From Plesiocystis pacifica SIR-1 (GTDB taxonomy: Bacteria; Myxococcota_A; Polyangia; Nannocystales; Nannocystaceae), in contig NZ_ABCS01000083.1 of assembly GCF_000170895.1 (NCBI RefSeq), positions 1-42,170 of the forward strand: a stretch of DNA of 42,170 bases, given 5' to 3'. Below are positions 23,835-32,153 of the stretch, piece after piece. The notes beneath the pieces were generated by a model. It was not told where the DNA came from and did no database searches. It was given only the letters and a program-made list of their open reading frames with translations. The translations under genes and the position numbers were made by a program. The number at the start of each line of letters is the position of its first letter. Position 1 is the stretch's first letter.

Positions 23835-26330
23835 ATGACCTCGGACCTGACGACGCCCCGCTTCCTCGCCCTGTGTACCGGCCTGACCCTCAGCTTCACC
23901 CTCGCCGCGTGCGGCGACGACGGTGGGCGTGCGGACGACCCCGGCCTCGACGACGAAGCCGGCAACACCCTCGGCAACCAGACCGAGACCGACGGGGAGT
24001 CGAGCGAGAGCGCCGACGAGTCCTCGACCACCCTCGACGACGACACCACCGACACGGACAGCGCGGAGACCAGCGGCGGCGGACCCTGCGAGGTGAGCAG
24101 CGACTGCCCCGAGGGGGAGGTCTGCGTCGACGAGATGTGCCTGCCCAGCGAGGGCCCGTGCGAGACCCACGACGACTGCAACGGCGACACCTACTGCTGC
24201 GAGGCGCCGGACTGCCTGCCCGAGGGCGAAGACGAGGGCGCGTGCATCCCCTTCGGCTCCGGCCCCTACGGGACCCAAAACCCCGAGTGCGAGCAAGAGA
24301 TCATCATCGGCCTGTTCGAGCCCGACGTGCAGTGCGAGTGGACGGCCCCGGCAGAGGGCGACCCCTACCCCAGCCACGTCAACGTGCTGACCACCCCGCT
24401 GGTCGCCAACTTGCCCTTCGACCAGGAGCACGCCGGGCAGGTGATCATCGTCAGCTACAACTACACCGACGGCGGCGCGCAGGCGGGCTGGGGCTCGGAC
24501 CCGGCCTACTACGGGGTCATCCGCATCCTCGACGGCGACGACTGCTCGCTGATCCAAAACGTGCACGACCCGGCCAACCCCATCGTCGCGGCCTCGCCCC
24601 CGGCGATCGGCGACCTCGACGGCGACGGCAACGCGGAGATCGTCACCCAGCGCGCCAACTCCGGGCTCATCGCCTTCACCTTCAACGCCCAGACCCAGAC
24701 CTACGAGCCCTTTTGGAACACCAGCGGGCAGTCGAACCTCGCCGGCGTCAGCCGCTGGGACGGGCCCTCGATCCACGACCTCGACGGCGACGGCATGCCC
24801 GAGGTCATCTCGGGCTCCGAGGTCTACGACGGGGTCACCGGCGTGCGCCTCAACCCCGGGCAGGTCATCACCGGGGCCGCCAACGGCGTGATCTCGGTGG
24901 TCGGCGACCTCGACCACGACTTCATCCCCGAGCTCATCGCCACCGACGTGCACGAGTGGGACATGGGCACGAGCACCTGGGTCTACAAGGCCCCGGGCGG
25001 CCCCGGCGGGCGCCACTACGCCTTCGCCGACTTCGGCAGCCCCGGCGTCAACCCGGGCGAGTGGAACGAGGACGCCCTCGACAACATCGCCGAGATCGTC
25101 ACGGTGATCTCCGGCGCCGTCTACCTCGACACCCTCGACGGCGAGAACATCATGACCATCACCGGGGGCATCACCGGGGGCGGGCCGCCGACCATCGGCG
25201 ACTTCGACAACGACGGCCTGCCCGAGATCGCCTCGGCCGGCGGCAACTTCTACCGCGTGTTCGACCTCGACTGCGACGGCAGCGACCCGAGCTGCGCCGC
25301 GACCTGGACCCGGTGGATCCAGCCCAGCCAGGACCTGAGCTCGGCGACCACGGGCTCGTCGATCTTCGACTTCGAGGGCGACGGCGAGGCCGAGGCCATC
25401 TACGGCGACGAGTGCTTCGTGCGGGTCTACGAGGGCGCCACCGGCGAGGTGCTCTACTCGTCCTCGCGGACCTCGTGCACCTGGTACGAGAACCCGATCG
25501 TCGCCGACCCCGACAACGACGACAACACCGAGATCCTCGTGGGCAGCAACGGCAACTGCTCGGTGTCCTGCCCCCTGCTCGACCCGATCCACAAGGGCGT
25601 GCGCTGCGAGGACGGCGAGGGCTGCCCCTCGGGCGTGTGCGACGAGGGCTTTTGTCGCTGCGTCGACGATACGGAGTGCCCGGCCGAGCACGCGTGCACG
25701 GCCCCGCTGGCCAACACCCCGGGCATGGGCGCGAACGTGTGCCGGGCCACGCACCCCCCCGGCATCGCGCAGACCGGCGTCCGCATCCTCCGCGACCAGC
25801 TCGACCGCTGGGCCTCCTCGCGCAACCTGTGGAACCAGCACGCCTACTCGATCACCAACGTCAACGATGACCTGAGCATCCCCGACGCGGCCAGCTGGGG
25901 CGTGAACCAAAACTACTCGGACCCCGAGCTCAACAACTACCGCCAAAACCGCCAGGGCGACACGCCCCCCGACGCCCTGCCCGACATCACCGGCGAGCTC
26001 GACGACGCGACCTGCTCGATCGTCGACGGCGAGACCGTGCTGACCGGGACCGTGTGCAACCGCGGGCTCAAGGCCGTGGGCTCGACCCTGCCCGCGACCT
26101 TCTACCTCGGCGACCCCGCCGACGGCGTGATCCTGTGCGTCGCCTACACCGAGGAGCCCGTGCCCGTCGAGGAGTGCCGCGAGGTCTCCTGCGTCATCGA
26201 CAACGAGACCTCGGGGACCATCACCATGGTCACCAACGACGACGGCATGGGCGGCCAGACCACCCTCGAGTGCTTCGAGAACAACAACTCGGACACCGTC
26301 GAGGTCGAGGCCTGCGTGCCCGTCGAGTAA
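23835..26330 (+). CDS. FG-GAP/VCBS lipoprotein C with Cys-rich and CARDB-like domains
   Basis: 831 aa from the ATG at 23835, GGAG upstream. Lipobox LAAC (C26). An acidic Ser/Thr linker, then a Cys-rich module (SSDCPEGEVCVDEMCLP, DDCNGDTYCCEAPDCLP) like the short EGF/dickkopf-like repeats common in myxobacterial lipoproteins. FG-GAP repeats follow (DLDGDGNAEI, DLDGDGMPEV, DFDNDGLPEI). A second Cys-rich insertion occurs at about 590-640. Then NLWNQHAYSITNVNDDLSIP, matching the signature in lipoproteins A and B. The last ~120 residues look CARDB-like (GTVCNRGLKAVGSTLPATFY) with several Cys. Many disulfides are expected, so it is a plausible client of the Dsb cluster. Surface or periplasmic. Confidence 0.85.
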   Translation: MTSDLTTPRFLALCTGLTLSFTLAACGDDGGRADDPGLDDEAGNTLGNQTETDGESSESADESSTTLDDDTTDTDSAETSGGGPCEVSSDCPEGEVCVDEMCLPSEGPCETHDDCNGDTYCCEAPDCLPEGEDEGACIPFGSGPYGTQNPECEQEIIIGLFEPDVQCEWTAPAEGDPYPSHVNVLTTPLVANLPFDQEHAGQVIIVSYNYTDGGAQAGWGSDPAYYGVIRILDGDDCSLIQNVHDPANPIVAASPPAIGDLDGDGNAEIVTQRANSGLIAFTFNAQTQTYEPFWNTSGQSNLAGVSRWDGPSIHDLDGDGMPEVISGSEVYDGVTGVRLNPGQVITGAANGVISVVGDLDHDFIPELIATDVHEWDMGTSTWVYKAPGGPGGRHYAFADFGSPGVNPGEWNEDALDNIAEIVTVISGAVYLDTLDGENIMTITGGITGGGPPTIGDFDNDGLPEIASAGGNFYRVFDLDCDGSDPSCAATWTRWIQPSQDLSSATTGSSIFDFEGDGEAEAIYGDECFVRVYEGATGEVLYSSSRTSCTWYENPIVADPDNDDNTEILVGSNGNCSVSCPLLDPIHKGVRCEDGEGCPSGVCDEGFCRCVDDTECPAEHACTAPLANTPGMGANVCRATHPPGIAQTGVRILRDQLDRWASSRNLWNQHAYSITNVNDDLSIPDAASWGVNQNYSDPELNNYRQNRQGDTPPDALPDITGELDDATCSIVDGETVLTGTVCNRGLKAVGSTLPATFYLGDPADGVILCVAYTEEPVPVEECREVSCVIDNETSGTITMVTNDDGMGGQTTLECFENNNSDTVEVEACVPVE

Positions 26331-26341
26331 CTCGACCCTCC

Positions 26342-26367
26342 GGGCCCAGGCGCGTGAGCCTGGGCCC
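26342..26367 (+). terminator. Perfect 10-bp hairpin
   Basis: GGGCCCAGGC (26342-26351) and GCCTGGGCCC (26358-26367) with loop GCGTGA, 11 bases after the stop of lipoprotein C. Confidence 0.7.
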
Positions 26368-26555
26368 CGTGGCGGGCGCCCCACCTCCAGACAGGGCCGC
26401 AGCGAACCCCTTTCGCCGGCCCTGCGCCGCTTTCGAGCGCTCCTGGGACAAAGCCGAGCCCGCGTCGGCGCGGAACTCACGGCCCCGCGGGCCCTTGCAG
26501 CTTCGGCCCAGGCACCCGACACTGACTGCACCTCTTTGTTTTCGAGGTCCTGACC

Positions 26556-27308
26556 ATGCTCCAGCGCAGCCTTCCCCTCACCCTCGCGTCGACCTGCCTC
26601 CTTGCCCTGGGCGCCTGCTCGTCCGGCGACGGCGACGAGTCCCCCGGCAGCTTCAGCGCCAGCTTCTCGAGCGGCAACGCCGACAACAGCAGCATCGACG
26701 ACGACGCGACCACGGACGAGGAGACCGAGGAGTCCACCGAGGAGTCCACGGAAGAGTCGACGGAGTCCACGAGCACCGAGGAGTCCACCGAGGAGACCAC
26801 CGAGGAGACGGACACCATGGAGGAGGACCCCTGCATCGCGATCTGCGACGGGGCCTCCAACAACCAGCCCAACACCTGCGACGACCCCTACATCATCGGG
26901 CGGACCGAGGCCAAGCTGGGCTTCACCCACGGCGGCACGACCAACGCCGCGACCAACGAAGACACCGAGAACTGCGGGCCGCACGACGACCCCGGCAACC
27001 TCGACACGGGCAAGGACCACTTCTTCCGCATCTGGCTGTACGCCGGCGACATCGTCACCGTGCAGCAGGTGGCCATCGGCGGCTGGGACCCGCGGGTCAA
27101 GATCCACGACGAGGCCGACTGCGTGGGCAAGGCCAAGGAGTGCACCGAGGACGACATCAACCTGTTCGAGTACACCGCGCCCAAGGACGACTGGTTCACC
27201 ATCGTCGTCGACGGCATCTCCCTGGGCCTGGGCGACGCGGGCGACTACGTGCTCAACGTGACCTTGGTCCAGGGCGACGGCGTGCTCGACATGTGCGCGT
27301 GCCTGTGA
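26556..27308 (+). CDS. PPC-like lipoprotein with TEES repeat linker
   Basis: 250 aa. Signal peptide and lipobox LGAC (C21). Residues about 50-85 are a Thr/Glu/Ser repeat (EEST-type units, a 12-bp DNA period across about 26717-26812). A Cys-containing segment follows (DPCIAICDGASNNQPNTC). The last ~130 residues resemble a bacterial pre-peptidase C-terminal (PPC) domain: DHFFRIWLYAGDIVTVQQVAIGGWDPRVKIHD ... YTAPKDDWFTIVVDG in pieces. PPC domains are often removed from secreted proteases, but no protease is present here, so it is probably a surface binding module. It ends CACL. It converges on the kinase gene across only 15 bases. Confidence 0.78.
   Translation: MLQRSLPLTLASTCLLALGACSSGDGDESPGSFSASFSSGNADNSSIDDDATTDEETEESTEESTEESTESTSTEESTEETTEETDTMEEDPCIAICDGASNNQPNTCDDPYIIGRTEAKLGFTHGGTTNAATNEDTENCGPHDDPGNLDTGKDHFFRIWLYAGDIVTVQQVAIGGWDPRVKIHDEADCVGKAKECTEDDINLFEYTAPKDDWFTIVVDGISLGLGDAGDYVLNVTLVQGDGVLDMCACL
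26717..26812 (+). repeat. 12-bp-period Thr/Glu/Ser coding repeat
   Basis: Imperfect repeats of GAGGAGTCCACC encode EEST-type units in the linker of the PPC-like lipoprotein. Number of units is likely to vary by slippage. Confidence 0.7.
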
Positions 27309-27322
27309 GGGGCTAGCCCTCA
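27306..27322. terminator. Short hairpin at convergent stops
   Basis: TGAGGG (27306-27311) and CCCTCA (27317-27322) pair over 6 bp with a 5-base loop. The left arm contains the PPC gene stop; the kinase stop starts two bases beyond the right arm. Confidence 0.4.
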
Positions 27323-27323
27323 A

Positions 27324-30300
27324 CTAGTCCGCCGCGGCTTCGAGGGCGCGGCGTAGCGCCTTGGACTCGACGTCCTCGAAGGCCTCGAGCAGCTCGAGGC
27401 CCGCGCGGGCCTGCTCGCCGACCTCCGGCGAGCCGGGCTCGGCCAGGCGCGCGCGGCAAAGGTGCGCCCTCGCCCGATCGGTCGCCGGCGGGGCGGCGGC
27501 GGCTTCCATGGCCGTGTAGCGCTCGATCAGCGCCCGCGCCTCGTCGCGCTCGCCGTCCTCGATGAGCAGCGCGGCGAGCAGGGCCAGGTTCGCGGCCAGG
27601 TCCGGGTGCTCCGCGGTCAGGTTGCGCTCGCGCAGGGCCAGGGCCCGCCGCAGCAAGCCCACGGCCGCTCGACGCTCGCCGATCGCCGCGCGGGCGTGAG
27701 CGTAGACCACGAGGGTCTCGGCCACGGAGGGGTGGTCCTCGCCGAGGGTCTCGACGCGGGCGTCGAGGGCCACCTGCAAGCTCGCCAGGCCGCGCTCGTG
27801 CTCGCCGAGGTGGACCTGGGCCGTGGCCAGGCCCTCGAGCGAGCTGAGGCTCTCGTCGTGCTCCTCGCCGAACACCGAGCGGCGCAGCGCGTAGGCCTTC
27901 GCGTGGACCTCGGCGGCCTGCTCGTAGCGCCCGAGTTTGTTGTAGACCCGGCCCAGGTTGCTCCACGTCGAGGCGCGCTGGGGGTCGTCGGCGTCGAGGT
28001 GCTTGGCCTGGAGCTCGACGATGCGCTCGAGGGTCTCGCGCGCGGCGTCCTGCTTGCCCTGGCGACCGCGGACCACGGCGAGGTTGTTGAAGGCGTTGAG
28101 CACGCTGGGGTGGCCCTCGCCGTAGCTGCCCTCGAACAGGTCGAGGGTCTCGATGAACTCGGCCTCGGCGAGGGTGTAGCGGCCCTGGGCGAAGTGGGCG
28201 CTGGCGAGGTTGTTGAGCGCCGAGCCGACCTTGGGGTGGCTCGCGCCCAGGGTCGCGCGCAGGGTGTCGACGACCAGCTGGAACTGCTCGGCGGCGGCCT
28301 CGGCCTCGCCCTTGGCCCACAACACGCTGCCCAGGCCCTTGCGCACGCGGATCGCCAGGAGCTCGCGCTCGATGTCCTCGCCTGGGGCCGCCCCGCTCGT
28401 GCTCGCCGAGGCGAGGGCCAGCGCCCCCTCGAGCTCCGCCTGCGCCTCGTCGAGCTCGCCCTGGCGCCAGTGCATCAAGCCGACGAAGTACTCGAGCAAG
28501 ACGCGCTCGCGGCTGGGCGCCCGGCCGTCCTCCTCGCCGCCCACGGCCAGGGCCGCGCCCCGCCGCTCGTGCTGCTCGACCAGCGCCCGCGCGATCCGGG
28601 CCCAGTGCCCCGCCGCCTCGAACTGCTTTTGCCGGTCGCCGGTGAGCTGCAGCAGGGCCAGGGCCGCGTCGAGCTGGACCGAGGCGTCGCCCGTGGCCAG
28701 GGCGCCGTAGAAGGCCTCGTGGAGGTTGAGGCCGGCGGCGTCGAAATTGCCGCCCTCGAGCTGAGTGAGGCCGTGCTCGAGGCTCGCCCGGGCCGTCGCG
28801 GCCTGCATCGCCGCGGACGGCCCCGCCTGGGGATCGACCGTGGCGCGCAGCCGGGTGTGGGCGCCCTCGACGATCGCCAGCGCCCCCTCGACGTCGCCAG
28901 CGTCCCGGCGCGCGCGCGCGCGGGTCAGGGCCTCGTCGAGGATCGCGATGCGCTCGCCCTCGCCCGCGCTCCGGGCCTCGCTGGCCTGGGCCTCGCTGGC
29001 CTCGAGCGCGCTGCGGTCCCCGCACGCGGCGATGGCCGGGAGCTTGTGCACGGCCTCGATGCTGTTCTCGACCACGGTCGCGTCGGGCTCGAGCAGGACC
29101 TCGACCAGGGCGTCCAGGCCGGCGCGGCGCCGCTCCAGGCAGGACATGCGCAGATCCAAGAGCGCGGCTGACTGCTCCCCGCGGACGTGGGTGGCCTCGC
29201 AGGCGTCGGTGTGGGCCAGCTGCCACTCGTGGGCGTAGCCGTCGAGGGCCCCGATCACGGTCGGCGCGACCTTGGCCGCGAAGGGCAGCTCGGTCCCGCC
29301 AAAGGCCGCCTCGAGCGCGGCGCGGCGCTGCGGGTTCCAGCTCTCGGCGATCCGCGCCTGCGCCCCCGTGCACTGCGGACCCTGCTCGGCCTGCCCCGCC
29401 CGCCGGGCCGCGTCGAGGCCCCAGGCCCCCGCGACCAGCGCCATCGCGAACACCACCCCCGCGCTGATCCGCCGCTGGGTCGCCCGCGGGTCGCGATCGA
29501 CGACCGCGAGCAGCTCGTCCATGGACGCGAAGCGATCCTCGGGCTCGGTCTGCAGCCCGCGGACCAGGGCCCGGTGCAGCTTCGGGGGCACGCGGCGGGT
29601 CGAGGGCGGCTGGAGCTTGCCGTCGCGCACGGCCTGCCACAGCGCCAGGGGCGACTCGCCCAGGTAGGGCCGCCGGCCGTGGATCGCCTCCCACAGCGCG
29701 ACGCAAAACGAGAACTGGTCCGCGCGCGCGTCGGTCTCGGCGCTGTCGAACTGCTCCGGGGCCATGTAGGCCGGCGTCCCGACCATCGCCCCGGCCCGGG
29801 TCAGCTCCGTGTCCAGGGCCAGCGAGGTCGTGCCCGAGCGCTCGTGGATCGAGGGCGTCGAGCGGCTCAGCTCGCGCTCTTCGGTGCTGGCCAGGCGGTG
29901 GCTCGCCGAGTGCTCGATGAAGCGGCGCCGCTCGATGCTCTCGTCGAGGCTGTGGTCCGGATCCTCGGCCCGCGCGAGGGCGTGGGCGATGCCGAAGTCG
30001 AGCACCACCACCCGCCCCGCCGGGGTCACGATCACGTTGTCGGGCTTGAAGTCGCGGTGGACGAGCTTGCAGGCGTGGGCCGCCGCGAGGCCGTGCCCGG
30101 CCTGGGAGAAGGTCGCGAGGATCTGCGCCAGGCTGCGGGCCTCCTCGCGCAGCCAGGACTTGAGGGACTGGCCGTCGACGAACTCCATCGCGATGTACAC
30201 GCGCTCGTCGACGGTCCCGATGTCGTAGACCTGGATGACGTTGGGGTGCGAGACCCGAGCCAGGGCCTGGGCCTCGCGCAGCAGCCTCAAGGTCGCCCGC

Positions 30301-30572
30301 TCGCTGCGGCCGTCGTCACCGTGGAGCAGCTTGATGGCCAGCTTGCGGTCGAGGTCCGGGTCGTAGGCCGAGTAGACCACGCCCATGCCACCGGCCCCGA
30401 GGCGATCGAGGATCAGGTAGCGCCCGACTCGCTCGGGCATCTCCTCCTCGAAGTGCTCCCCGTCGCCGCCGATCGTCGCCGCGACGGTGTCCTCACCAAA
30501 GGAGTAGGACGAGAGCTCGCTGAGCATCGTGTCGGCGGTCCCGCCGTTGATGTCGCGCCCGCCCGGAACCAT
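27324..30572 (-). CDS. Ser/Thr protein kinase with TPR receptor-like tail
   Basis: 1082 aa, ATG at 30572 (a Met at residue 16 is the alternative). PknB-type kinase: glycine loop GAGGMG (59-64), Lys81 in AIKLL, catalytic HRDFKPDN (172-179), DFG (192-194), GTPAYMAPEQ (APE 271-273), all key residues present, so active. DFG to APE spans about 80 residues against the usual 20-35; the extra ~50 are rich in Ser/Thr/Arg/Glu. A membrane helix covers about 368-388. The outer ~690 residues are helical, ending in about five kinesin-light-chain-like TPRs of 42 residues (ALNNLASAHFAQGRYTLAE and similar) at about 760-1000. Membrane receptor-type kinase whose TPR region probably binds a peptide or protein partner. 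Confidence 0.92.
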   Translation of the reverse strand: MVPGGRDINGGTADTMLSELSSYSFGEDTVAATIGGDGEHFEEEMPERVGRYLILDRLGAGGMGVVYSAYDPDLDRKLAIKLLHGDDGRSERATLRLLREAQALARVSHPNVIQVYDIGTVDERVYIAMEFVDGQSLKSWLREEARSLAQILATFSQAGHGLAAAHACKLVHRDFKPDNVIVTPAGRVVVLDFGIAHALARAEDPDHSLDESIERRRFIEHSASHRLASTEERELSRSTPSIHERSGTTSLALDTELTRAGAMVGTPAYMAPEQFDSAETDARADQFSFCVALWEAIHGRRPYLGESPLALWQAVRDGKLQPPSTRRVPPKLHRALVRGLQTEPEDRFASMDELLAVVDRDPRATQRRISAGVVFAMALVAGAWGLDAARRAGQAEQGPQCTGAQARIAESWNPQRRAALEAAFGGTELPFAAKVAPTVIGALDGYAHEWQLAHTDACEATHVRGEQSAALLDLRMSCLERRRAGLDALVEVLLEPDATVVENSIEAVHKLPAIAACGDRSALEASEAQASEARSAGEGERIAILDEALTRARARRDAGDVEGALAIVEGAHTRLRATVDPQAGPSAAMQAATARASLEHGLTQLEGGNFDAAGLNLHEAFYGALATGDASVQLDAALALLQLTGDRQKQFEAAGHWARIARALVEQHERRGAALAVGGEEDGRAPSRERVLLEYFVGLMHWRQGELDEAQAELEGALALASASTSGAAPGEDIERELLAIRVRKGLGSVLWAKGEAEAAAEQFQLVVDTLRATLGASHPKVGSALNNLASAHFAQGRYTLAEAEFIETLDLFEGSYGEGHPSVLNAFNNLAVVRGRQGKQDAARETLERIVELQAKHLDADDPQRASTWSNLGRVYNKLGRYEQAAEVHAKAYALRRSVFGEEHDESLSSLEGLATAQVHLGEHERGLASLQVALDARVETLGEDHPSVAETLVVYAHARAAIGERRAAVGLLRRALALRERNLTAEHPDLAANLALLAALLIEDGERDEARALIERYTAMEAAAAPPATDRARAHLCRARLAEPGSPEVGEQARAGLELLEAFEDVESKALRRALEAAAD

Positions 30573-30674
30573 CGCCCAAGCTTCGGATTTTGCGTTGGCC
30601 CCCGCAACCGCGCGGCGCCCGACGAGCGGCGCAGCCCCTGCGCGGCCGTTCCCGCCCCTTTGTCTGTTTTAGCC

Positions 30675-30716
30675 GTCGTGGACGACGCCACGCCCTCCCT
30701 GCCCCACGTCCACGAC
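30675..30716 (-). terminator. Hairpin downstream of the Cys-rich lipoprotein
   Basis: GTCGTGGACG (30675-30684) and CGTCCACGAC (30707-30716) are perfect 10-bp complements with a 22-base loop, 30 bases past the stop of the minus-strand lipoprotein gene. The region 30690-30721 is nearly identical to 34943-34974. Confidence 0.55.
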
Positions 30717-30721
30717 TCAGC
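30690..30721. repeat. 32-nt dispersed repeat, copy 1
   Basis: Matches 34943-34974 at 30 of 32 positions (shared core CCTGCCCCACGTCC). Intergenic, between the kinase gene and the Cys-rich lipoprotein gene. Confidence 0.7.
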
Positions 30722-30745
30722 GCCGCGCGGGGCCCACGGCCTCGA

Positions 30746-31276
30746 TCAGCACGGCCCCAGATCTTCGCCGAGCGGCTCGCACATGAAGCCTTCGTCGACG
30801 GCCTCGGCCGGCACGCACGCGGGGTAGTGGATGATGCCCTCGGAGTTCTGGTTGCACCAAAAGGGCTCGCCGCCCTCGATGCAGTCCTCGACGAAGCGGC
30901 ACTCGATGTACTCCGCAGGCTCGATGCAGTAGCCCTCCGCTCCCGCCGGGACGAGCTCGCCGACCATCAGGGGCTCGCACCCGACGGCGAGGACGCAGTC
31001 GTTGTAGGCCTCGATGGCCTCGCACTCGACCGGTGAGTCATCGGCGCTCGTGTCCGGGGCCTCGGACGCGGCGCCGGCCGTCTCGTCCGCGGCCTCTTCA
31101 CCGACGCTCTCCTCGGACTCACCTTCCTCGTCCTCTTCCTCGTCGGTCCCCGCGTCGTCCCCCTTGCCGTCGCCGCGGCCTTTGTCGCCGAACTGCGAGT
31201 TGCCCATGGTGCACGCGAGCCCGCCCACCAGCGCGCACGCGCTCAACACCCAGATCAGTCGCGCGCCCCGAGTCAT
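30746..31276 (-). CDS. Cys-rich acidic lipoprotein
   Basis: 176 aa from the ATG at 31276. Signal peptide with lipobox GLAC (MTRGARLIWVLSACALVGG). After it an acidic linker (Asp/Glu/Ser/Ala). The last ~90 residues carry about eight Cys (VECEAIEAYNDCVLAVGC, YCIEP, IECRFVEDC, WCNQ, PACVP, MCEP, GPC) in a pattern suggesting a small multi-disulfide domain. No family recognised. It lies between the kinase gene (same strand) and the divergent ECF sigma factor. Periplasmic or surface; many disulfides make it another plausible Dsb client. Confidence 0.8.
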   Translation of the reverse strand: MTRGARLIWVLSACALVGGLACTMGNSQFGDKGRGDGKGDDAGTDEEEDEEGESEESVGEEAADETAGAASEAPDTSADDSPVECEAIEAYNDCVLAVGCEPLMVGELVPAGAEGYCIEPAEYIECRFVEDCIEGGEPFWCNQNSEGIIHYPACVPAEAVDEGFMCEPLGEDLGPC

Positions 31277-31373
31277 GGCCTCAGTTTCTCGCGCGCTTCG
31301 CGAGCAGCGCAAGTCCTGGTTGCGCGTCCGCCCCGACATGTCGCCACGCGGCGCGCGGCGCTACCATTTGACC

Positions 31374-32000
31374 GTGGATCACCCCGAGCCGACGGATGAC
31401 CTCCTCCTCCAAGCCTGGCGCGACGGAGACAAGGTCGCGGGGCAGCGCCTGGTCGAGCGCCACTACCAGGCCGTCGCCCGCTTTTTCCTCCACAAGCTCG
31501 GGCCGCAGACCGACGACCTGGTCCAGGCGACCTTCCTCGGGCTCATCGAGGGCATCGAGCGCTTCCGATCCGAGGGCAGCTTCCGGGCCTTCTTGTTCGC
31601 CATCGCGCGCAACAAGCTGCTCAAGCAGCTGCGCAACACGACCCGCGATCGGGCCCGCTTCGACGCCGGCGAGACCTCGCTCGCGGGCCTGGATCCCTCG
31701 CCGACCCACCTGCTCGTCGCCCAGGCCGAGTCCAAGCTGCTGCTCAACGCCCTGCGCCACCTGCCCATCGACTCGCAGATCATGCTCGAGCTCCACTACT
31801 GGGAGCGCATGGCCATCGCGGACATCGCGGTGGTGTTCGACATGAAGGTCAACACCGTCAAGGCGCGCATGCGACGGGCGCGGATCGCCCTCGACGAGCA
31901 CATGCAAGCGCTGGCCGCGACGCCGCAGGAGCTCGAGGCCACGCGCAGCGGGCTCAGCGGGTGGGCTCAGCGATTGCGCAACGAGCTCGAGCTGCGCTGA
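31374..32000 (+). CDS. ECF-type RNA polymerase sigma factor
   Basis: 208 aa from the GTG at 31374; no Shine-Dalgarno is visible. The longer in-frame read to 31014 overlaps the divergent lipoprotein and is rejected. Region 2: LVERHYQAVARFFLHKLG, TDDLVQATFLGLIEGIERF, FRAFLFAIARNKLLKQLRN (about 25-90). Region 4: LPIDSQIMLELHYWERM then the HTH MAIADIAVVFDMKVNTVKARMRRAR (about 118-172). No anti-sigma gene is adjacent. The nearest signalling gene is the TPR kinase, and kinase-controlled ECF groups are known (for example ECF43), so phosphorylation control is a reasonable idea, not shown here. Confidence 0.9.
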   Translation: MDHPEPTDDLLLQAWRDGDKVAGQRLVERHYQAVARFFLHKLGPQTDDLVQATFLGLIEGIERFRSEGSFRAFLFAIARNKLLKQLRNTTRDRARFDAGETSLAGLDPSPTHLLVAQAESKLLLNALRHLPIDSQIMLELHYWERMAIADIAVVFDMKVNTVKARMRRARIALDEHMQALAATPQELEATRSGLSGWAQRLRNELELR

Positions 32001-32153
32001 GGCCCGCTTCCAAGTCGGGTTCGCGAGTGGCTACAACAGCCGCCAGACCCCTGTGTGAGCCCTTTCTGGGCCAAAAAACGTGACGGAAACAACTGCGCGG
32101 AGCGACCACCAGATCGGAGCATGGACGCTCCGCCGCTCGCCCCCGACGCAACC

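Noticed and set aside
23169..27323. 1384-residue minus-strand open frame
   Set aside because: Runs antisense through the MarR gene, FG-GAP lipoprotein C and the PPC-like gene; no domain and same biased composition.
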